In this document: positions 12,995-18,163 of the stretch, in pieces
Position numbering within the stretch: the stretch's first letter is position 1
How the letters are laid out: every line of letters starts with the position of its first letter
Assembly: GCA_045660265.1 (NCBI GenBank)
Contig: JAZRDM010000030.1
Location: 1 to 18,163, forward strand
Source: Scatosoma sp045660265
GTDB taxonomy: Bacteria > Bacillota > Clostridia > Christensenellales > Borkfalkiaceae
Reading direction: 5' to 3'
DNA: 18,163 nt
Notes under the pieces: model-generated
Told to the model about the DNA's origin: nothing
Databases searched by the model: none
The model's input: only the letters and a program-made list of their open reading frames with translations
Program-made: the position numbers and the translations under genes

Positions 12995-15900
12995 ATGGAT
13001 TTGCAAGAGTATTTAAATCTCCAAAACGATACCAACGTCTGCGGCATTGCCCTTGAAGGTATAGAAAACCAACCCGCCGAACTTACAAAAGAAGCAGCTG
13101 AAAATATCGCAAAAGCTTTTTGTGTTTGGCTTATTTCTCGCACCGGAAAAACACAAGTCAGCGTTGCCGTAGGTTACGACCCTCGCCTTTCCGCCCCCCC
13201 GCTTTGCTCTGCTGTGATCAACGGCATCACCACGACGGGACATACGGCTGTCGTTACGGGTCTTTCTACAACCCCTTCAATGTTTACCCTCTTAAAAGAT
13301 AAGACTTTCACAGAAAAATCGTCTTGCGACGGATCGATTATGATTACGGCAAGCCATCTTCCCTCAAACTATAACGGTATGAAATTCTTCTCTAAAAACG
13401 GCGCTTTGTCTGCAGAAGATATCACCGAGCTTTTAACCCTCGCAGCAACTTACAAGTTCGCTACAACCAAGCCCGGACATATCGAATTTAGACCTTATCT
13501 TAACGATTACGCGGCTTTATTTGTCAAAACAATACAAGAAGCAACCAACCAAGAACAACCCTTATCCAACAAAACAATCGTCGTAGACGCAAGCAACGGT
13601 ACGGCTGGTTTCTTCGCGGATAAAGTATTGCAAAAATTGGGCGCAGATACAGCAAATTCCCAAGGCTTAACCCCCGACGGAAACTTTGTAAATCACGCTC
13701 CCGATACACAAAACCAAGACGCTGTCAACAGTCTTTCTCAAGCGGTAAAAGACGCCCAAGCAGATGCGGGTATCCTCTTTGACGCTGACGCCGACAATGC
13801 GTTGATTCTCAACAAAAACGGCGAAACGCTTTGCGAAGAATGTCTTGCTTCCGTACCGTTCGAAAACGATTATTTTTCCAACGACAGCGCATGTAAACTT
13901 GCAAAGCTTCTCCTCTCGCTTGCAAACGAACAACTCGCTTCTTCTTCAGAGCAAGAAAGCACGGAAGAGCAGTTAGAAATCGTACAAGCGACTCAACTCC
14001 CCGTAGAAGAAAAAGCAAACAAATCGGTTACAGAGGAAACTCCCGCAGCATCTCTTGAAGTTGTTCAAGATACCCAGCTCGAAATTCCCGCAGACATCCA
14101 ACCGATTGAGCCCATAGCAGAATATGAAAATAAAGAAAAACAATTAGGAGATACGGACATGGACGTTCAACAAACCACCATCAACGCTGTAAGAGTGCTC
14201 TCCGCCGAAGCGATTGAAAAAGCAAAGTCCGGCCACCCTGGCTTACCTTTGGGTTGCGCCCCTATTGCTTATACTCTCTTCCAGCATTTCTTAAAATTCA
14301 ACCCCAGAAACACAAACTGGAACAACCGCGACAGATTTGTTCTTTCCGCAGGCCACGGTTCCGCAATGTATTATACCCTTTTATATCTGTATAATTACGG
14401 CTTACAAAAAGAAGATTTGATGAATTTCCGTCAATTCGGCTCTAAGACCCCTGGCCATCCCGAATATCGCCACACGGTTGGTATCGAAACAACGACGGGC
14501 CCCTTAGGTCAAGGTCTCGCAAACGCCGTTGGTATGGCAATGGCAGAAGCGCACTTAGCTGCAAAATTCAACAAACCCGGCTTCCCCGTTGTTGACCATT
14601 ACACCTACGCAATTTGCGGCGACGGTTGTTTGGAAGAAGGTATTTCTTACGAAGCATGCTCGTTTGCCGGCACGCAAGGCCTTGGCAAACTCATTCTCTT
14701 CTACGACGATAACGATATCACGATTGAAGGGGATACAGATAGCGCATTTAAAGAAAACGTTGGCGCGCGTTTTGCGTCGCAAAACTGGCAAGTACTGCAC
14801 GTTGACCTTGTAAGCAGCCCCGACGACGTGGAAGCGCTTTCCGCTGCAATCGAAAAGGCAAAAGCAAAAACGGATAAACCTTCCGTTATTATCTGCCATA
14901 CGAGAATCGGTTACGGTTCGCCTCTTGAAGGCTCTGAAAAATCGCACGGCACTCCTCTTGGTGCAGAAAATCTCCAAAAGACCAAAGCAAAGCTCAACTG
15001 GCCCTGCAAGGAAGCGTTCGATTGTCCTCAAGAAGTGTTCGACCATTGCGCACTTGCCGCAAACGCAGGTGCAGAAAAAGAAATGCAATGGAAAAAGATG
15101 TTTGCGGAATACGAATACACGTATCCCGAACTTGCAAAAGCATACCAAGAAATCATGGAAGGCAAATTGCCTAACCTTGATGACATGGACGATTTGTACG
15201 CTTTTGATAAGCCTATGGCAACCCGCCAAACGTCTGAAAAAGTATTAAATAAGCTTGCAGCGCACATTCCTCAGCTTGTCGGCGGCAGCGCAGACCTTAC
15301 GCCTTCCAACCTTTCGAAAATGAAAGATACAGACAGCGTAACGTACGGCGATTTCTCGCCCAAATCTTACGGTGGCAGAAACGTTCAATTCGGTATCAGA
15401 GAACACGCTATGGCGGCAATCGCTAATGGTATGCAACTCCACGGCGGTATGCAAGCATACTGCGCAACCTTCTTCGTATTTGCAGACTACTGCAAGCCTG
15501 CAATGCGTTTAGCTGCTCTTATGGGCTTACCTGTAACGTATATTATGACGCACGACTCTATCGGCGTCGGCGAAGACGGCCCTACCCATCAGCCCGTAGA
15601 ACAATTGATTATGCTTCGTTCTACCCCTGGCATGAAAGTCTTCCGCCCCGCAGACGGCAAAGAAACGGCAGCGGCTTGGGTTTCGGCAATTACCGGCAAT
15701 CAACCCACCGCACTCGTCCTCACCAGACAAAACTTGCCTCAATACGCAAACAGCGGCAAGCAAGCACTGAAAGGCGGTTACGTTTTAGAAGATTGCGACG
15801 GCACGCCTGACGTACTCTTAATCGGTACGGGCTCGGAAGTAGAACTTTGTATGAAGGCAAAAGCTTCGCTTGAAGTACAAGGCGTAAAAGCAAGAGTTAT

Positions 15901-16174
15901 TTCTATGCCCTGCGTAGAAGAATTCGAAAAACAAACGGCAGAATATAAAGAAAGCGTATTGCCTAAGGCAGTAAAAGCAAGAGTATGCGTTGAAGCCGGT
16001 TCCCCTTACAGCTGGTATAAATACGCAGGGGATTACGGCGAACTCGTTTGCATGAGCACGTTCGGCGCATCCGCTCCCGCAGCGAAGCTTTTCGCTCACT
16101 TCGGTTTCACTGCAGAAAACGTAGCAGAAAAAGCGTTACAATCAATTAGAAACGTAGCGTCTGACGCCGAATAA
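12995..16174 (+). CDS. tkt: Fusion of truncated phosphohexomutase domains with transketolase
   Basis: 1059 residues. Residues 1-300 match domains I and II of Firmicute phosphomannomutase/phosphoglucomutase: LQNDTNVCGIALEG at the N-terminus, the phosphoserine motif TASHLP with S120, TPDGNFVNHAPD near 226-237, and the metal site DADAD at 263-267. Domains III (sugar loop) and IV (phosphate loop) are missing. The usual IRG is VCG (C16), and the usual DGDADR is DADADN (N268). An acidic linker follows (about 310-388). Residues 389-1059 are a full-length transketolase (671 residues), with GHPG (His414), the TPP motif GDG (542-544) to N573, and FGIREHAM with catalytic Glu803. Transketolase moves two-carbon units in the non-oxidative pentose phosphate pathway. 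AAGGA at 12981-12985 supports the 12995 start. There is no internal stop, so the mutase part is maintained, though its catalysis is doubtful. Confidence 0.93.
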   Translation: MDLQEYLNLQNDTNVCGIALEGIENQPAELTKEAAENIAKAFCVWLISRTGKTQVSVAVGYDPRLSAPPLCSAVINGITTTGHTAVVTGLSTTPSMFTLLKDKTFTEKSSCDGSIMITASHLPSNYNGMKFFSKNGALSAEDITELLTLAATYKFATTKPGHIEFRPYLNDYAALFVKTIQEATNQEQPLSNKTIVVDASNGTAGFFADKVLQKLGADTANSQGLTPDGNFVNHAPDTQNQDAVNSLSQAVKDAQADAGILFDADADNALILNKNGETLCEECLASVPFENDYFSNDSACKLAKLLLSLANEQLASSSEQESTEEQLEIVQATQLPVEEKANKSVTEETPAASLEVVQDTQLEIPADIQPIEPIAEYENKEKQLGDTDMDVQQTTINAVRVLSAEAIEKAKSGHPGLPLGCAPIAYTLFQHFLKFNPRNTNWNNRDRFVLSAGHGSAMYYTLLYLYNYGLQKEDLMNFRQFGSKTPGHPEYRHTVGIETTTGPLGQGLANAVGMAMAEAHLAAKFNKPGFPVVDHYTYAICGDGCLEEGISYEACSFAGTQGLGKLILFYDDNDITIEGDTDSAFKENVGARFASQNWQVLHVDLVSSPDDVEALSAAIEKAKAKTDKPSVIICHTRIGYGSPLEGSEKSHGTPLGAENLQKTKAKLNWPCKEAFDCPQEVFDHCALAANAGAEKEMQWKKMFAEYEYTYPELAKAYQEIMEGKLPNLDDMDDLYAFDKPMATRQTSEKVLNKLAAHIPQLVGGSADLTPSNLSKMKDTDSVTYGDFSPKSYGGRNVQFGIREHAMAAIANGMQLHGGMQAYCATFFVFADYCKPAMRLAALMGLPVTYIMTHDSIGVGEDGPTHQPVEQLIMLRSTPGMKVFRPADGKETAAAWVSAITGNQPTALVLTRQNLPQYANSGKQALKGGYVLEDCDGTPDVLLIGTGSEVELCMKAKASLEVQGVKARVISMPCVEEFEKQTAEYKESVLPKAVKARVCVEAGSPYSWYKYAGDYGELVCMSTFGASAPAAKLFAHFGFTAENVAEKALQSIRNVASDAE
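14145..14161 (+). promoter_or_regulatory. Internal ribosome binding site and ATG for stand-alone transketolase
   Basis: TAGGAG (14145-14150) lies 8 nt before an in-frame ATG (14159-14161), which is exactly residue 1 of a normal transketolase. A separate 671-residue transketolase may therefore be made from the same mRNA. Confidence 0.65.
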
Positions 16175-16191
16175 TTTCCGTAAATAAAAAC

Positions 16192-16224
16192 AAACAGCCA
16201 AGCTTTTTGCTTGGCTGTTTTTAT
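16192..16224. terminator. Terminator of the fusion gene
   Basis: AAACAGCCAAGC (16192-16203) pairs with GCTTGGCTGTTT (16209-16220), with T-rich sequence following on plus; the minus strand also gives TTTGTTTTTATT. It is probably bidirectional. Confidence 0.9.
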
Positions 16225-16332
16225 CTAGTTTTCATTTTTTCTTAATCGTTTTTTGACAAATGCGCGGTATACTCTTTTCGCAAAGTCATAAAACTAACTT
16301 TGCTGTTTAAGAGTACCTCCTACTCACACAAC
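16225..16332 (+). other. Structured intergenic stretch, possible small RNA
   Basis: No ORF is seen. A long hairpin spans 16266-16317: GGTA-CTCTT with AAGAG-TACC (2-nt bulge), an internal loop, then GCAAAGT (16280-16286) with ACTTTGC (16297-16303). It is followed at 16333 by a plus-oriented terminator, although the fusion gene already has its own. TTGACA is at 16253-16258, but no -10 lies at normal spacing. Confidence 0.35.
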
Positions 16333-16373
16333 GCCCCCTGCCTATCAATACCGATAGGCAGGGGGCTTTATTT
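16333..16373 (+). terminator. Very stable GC-rich terminator hairpin
   Basis: A perfect 14-bp stem, GCCCCCTGCCTATC (16333-16346) with its complement (16353-16366), closes a 6-nt loop and is followed by TTTATTT on plus. The minus strand has no T tail, so it points to a plus-strand transcript, although the S41 gene ends 9 nt away on minus. Confidence 0.7.
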
Positions 16374-16381
16374 ACAATCTG

Positions 16382-17794
16382 TTACAATCCTAACGCGGAA
16401 ATCGCCGCAATCAATTCCGCATCCTTTTGATAGTTTTCCGCCACTGTCTTCGTCCCATCTGACGATACAATCCCGCGGCCATGGATACAATTTCTGCTAA
16501 TCGGCCAATAAATCTTCGCCGTGGTCAATTTAATAGCATCTTCGTTCCCTAACCCAAACGGATAAGTCATCTGCATAATCCCTTTTCCGTACGTCTTCGC
16601 CTCGCCGTTGCGCTCGGATAAACAAATATCCGCGTAGTTTATCGTTTGATAATCGAGCAACGCACCAATCAAGCATTCGCTTGCAGAAGCAGATGAAGAA
16701 TCCGCCAAAATGCAAATTCGGCTGTCTTGCGAAAAATATTCCTTGTATAAATTTTTCGTTGCTTTATAATTTTCTTGGTTGCCATTTTTATCGATTGCAA
16801 CCGCAACTAAAGGCGCGCTTTCCGAAGAATCTTTACAAAAATACGAAGCGATATCGCATAAAATATTTAAATATCCGCCCCCATTTGCGCGTAAATCTAA
16901 AATTAAATTTTTCTTGTTTTCCTCTTTAAACAAAGACATGGTGCTTGCAAACTGCTGTGAAGCCGATCCATTAAATTGTGTCAAACGGATATAAGCCGTA
17001 TCTTCGCTTAAAGCAGATAAGCTGTTTTGCAAAACTTGTTTATCCGTTGCGTTTTCACCCGTAAACGTATACGCCGTCGTCTTCGATCGGTAAAAAACGT
17101 AGTTTTCCACAAACGCCTCTTTGGCAATGTTTACCAGTCTCGTCTGCTCGCCCGAAGCGATTTTTAAAACAAACGTCCGTCCCGCTTCATATGGTTGTAA
17201 AAACTTCGAAAATTCCTCAAACGATTGATTATCCGTTACACTTTCTTCCGTCGCGCCGTAACCGATAATTTTATCCCCCTCTAAAATCCCTTGTTTTTCA
17301 GCAGGGGAATTTCCCGAAACCTTGGCAATCAGCATCTGGTCTTTCCCTTCCGTATCTTTTATAAGAAAGCTCAAGCCCAAACCGCTCCATGTTCCCGTTG
17401 CCGCTTCGTTAAACTCGGCATATTCGTCCGCCGTCATATACCGCGAATACGGGTCAAGCAGTTGATTGTTGATAGCGTCAAATAAAACGCCGTAAAACGT
17501 ATCATTATCAATTTCGGTATAATAATTTTCATCAATCGCTTGTTTGACGTTGATTAGTGAAAGCATCTCTTTATCTAACATTCCTCTATGGGTAAAAAAA
17601 CCGCCCACAAAGCTTACCAGCGCAATCCCAACGGCTAAAAAAATATGCCCTACCTTAATTTTTTCTTCCTTTTTTGGCTGATTTGGCACATTCAACGCAA
17701 CCATGCCCCCATTCGACGCTGTTTTTTCTCCGTCAGAGCAAGGCAACGCCTCAAAAAAAATCTCTTGTGTAGAAGCGTCCTTTTTTTCTTCCAT
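16382..17794 (-). CDS. S41 family C-terminal processing peptidase (CtpA/CtpB type)
   Basis: 470 residues. An N-terminal cytoplasmic part of about 48 residues is followed by one membrane segment (about 49-67), then an extracellular protease with a PDZ domain (about 135-215) and an S41 catalytic domain. The nucleophile is most likely S369 in SSASASE (366-372), with general base K403 in GKGIMQ and Q407. LRANGGG at 300-306 is also typical. These proteases trim C-termini of exported proteins; in spore formers a relative (CtpB) is a sporulation signalling protease. No substrate can be named here. An AAGGAG site is about 6 nt upstream of the ATG. It lies after the regulator gene at 17870 with a hairpin in the 75-nt gap, and no clear promoter was found. 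Confidence 0.93.
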   Translation of the reverse strand: MEEKKDASTQEIFFEALPCSDGEKTASNGGMVALNVPNQPKKEEKIKVGHIFLAVGIALVSFVGGFFTHRGMLDKEMLSLINVKQAIDENYYTEIDNDTFYGVLFDAINNQLLDPYSRYMTADEYAEFNEAATGTWSGLGLSFLIKDTEGKDQMLIAKVSGNSPAEKQGILEGDKIIGYGATEESVTDNQSFEEFSKFLQPYEAGRTFVLKIASGEQTRLVNIAKEAFVENYVFYRSKTTAYTFTGENATDKQVLQNSLSALSEDTAYIRLTQFNGSASQQFASTMSLFKEENKKNLILDLRANGGGYLNILCDIASYFCKDSSESAPLVAVAIDKNGNQENYKATKNLYKEYFSQDSRICILADSSSASASECLIGALLDYQTINYADICLSERNGEAKTYGKGIMQMTYPFGLGNEDAIKLTTAKIYWPISRNCIHGRGIVSSDGTKTVAENYQKDAELIAAISALGL

Positions 17795-17822
17795 ACATTC
17801 TCCTTTTTATCACTAAATTTAC

Positions 17823-17848
17823 AATCCGACTGCGCTTGCAGCCGGATT
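17823..17848 (-). terminator. Hairpin between regulator gene and S41 gene
   Basis: AATCCGGCTGC pairs with GCAGTCGGATT on the minus-strand RNA (11 bp with one G-U pair, 4-nt loop). The tail is only weakly T-rich, so it may be a leaky terminator or an attenuator. Confidence 0.5.
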
Positions 17849-17869
17849 TTCAATCGGTTATGTAAATTG

Positions 17870-18163
17870 TTATTTTCCTAAAAGTTTATATAAAATCGTC
17901 AAAACTCTAAACGACACCGCATCTGAAAACTGACGGATATTCAACCCCGTCGCCTTTTCAATTTTATCCAAACGGTATTACAAAGTGTTTCTATGCATAT
18001 ACAGGGTACGCGAGGTTTCGCTGACGTTCAAGCTACTCTGCAAGAAAATTTCCGCCGTGTTGAGGATTTCCTCGTCGTCAAAAATCTCTTTCAAATGCTC
18101 GTCGGACAGTTCCGCAAGGTATTCCGCAAGCTTGCTTTCGGGAAGTCGGAGGCCAAGCGGTCT
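17870..18163 (-). pseudogene. PucR/CdaR-type HTH regulator, 3' end, with in-frame stop
   Basis: Only the 3' end is in the window. Translated from the window edge, 61 codons end in the motif LYMHRNTL, characteristic of the C-terminal helix-turn-helix of PucR/CdaR-type regulators (HTH_30). A TAA (17978-17980) then interrupts the frame. The same frame continues with YRLDKIEKATGLNIR and the rest of a normal HTH end (35 residues) to the true stop TAA (17870-17872). Relatives usually have NTL-x-YRL, so the stop replaces a single variable residue and no frameshift is needed. The product would lose the second half of its DNA-binding domain. It could be a recent nonsense mutation, a sequencing error or a strain variant. 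The target genes are unknown. Confidence 0.85.

Noticed and set aside
14555..15229. Long antisense ORF within the transketolase part
   Set aside because: It is a shadow of the codon pattern of the real gene, with no ribosome binding site, family motif or promoter.
16253..16273. TTGACA and TATACT as a promoter for the structured RNA at 16266-16373
   Set aside because: The spacing is only 9 nt, far from the usual 16-18, and the -10 candidate lies within the hairpin. No other match at normal spacing was seen.
11715..16315. Shared 11-mer (TTTAAGAGTAC) in the two intergenic hairpins
   Set aside because: Many 11-mers are shared by chance in a window of this size; the hairpins do not align otherwise.
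1..18163. CRISPR arrays, tRNA or rRNA genes, insertion sequences, phage genes
   Set aside because: No regularly spaced repeats, tRNA-like T-arm sequences, transposase motifs or terminal inverted repeats were found on reading both strands.

Overview
The window looks like a chromosomal stretch from a low-to-middle-GC, Gram-positive anaerobe of the Clostridia type. The main clues are a DUF421 + DUF4363 gene pair, folT behind a tetrahydrofolate riboswitch, a stand-alone ECF transporter S component behind a cobalamin riboswitch, sigma-A-like promoters (TTGACA/TATAAT, often with a TG-extended -10), strong AAGGAG ribosome binding sites and many T-tailed hairpin terminators. This is inferred from gene content; no rRNA or other taxonomic marker is present.

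Layout. From 1 to about 7300 everything is on the minus strand: der (cut by the window start), preceded by a DUF512 radical-SAM/PDZ protein; then the operon lgt > pncB > lspA > rluD-like, which joins both lipoprotein-maturation enzymes to NAD salvage and an RNA pseudouridine synthase; then folT with its riboswitch. A plus-strand DUF421/DUF4363 membrane pair (7366-8423) converges at a shared terminator on a minus-strand unit: a UDPGP-type sugar nucleotidyltransferase plus a small coupled gene of unknown function. Upstream of that unit lies a cobalamin-riboswitch operon of a DUF4430 lipoprotein and an ECF S component. A minus-strand DegV gene diverges from a large plus-strand gene (12995-16174). 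The window ends with a minus-strand S41 processing protease and the 3' end of a PucR/CdaR-type regulator that carries an in-frame stop.

The most unusual item is the 1059-residue gene at 12995-16174. It fuses the first two domains of a phosphohexomutase (residues 1 to about 300, with altered substrate-binding motifs and no domains III/IV) through an acidic linker to a complete transketolase (residues 389-1059). A good ribosome binding site sits exactly before the internal transketolase ATG, so one gene may give two proteins.

Other points of interest are: a probably leaderless DUF512 mRNA; a tetrahydrofolate riboswitch with a hairpin that hides the folT ribosome binding site; a cobalamin riboswitch followed by a terminator; a 20-base sequence repeated five times on one strand; two intergenic stretches with structured RNA and terminators not accounted for by neighbouring genes; and promoters embedded in the terminators of the preceding operon. 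No tRNA, rRNA, CRISPR array, insertion sequence or phage gene was seen.
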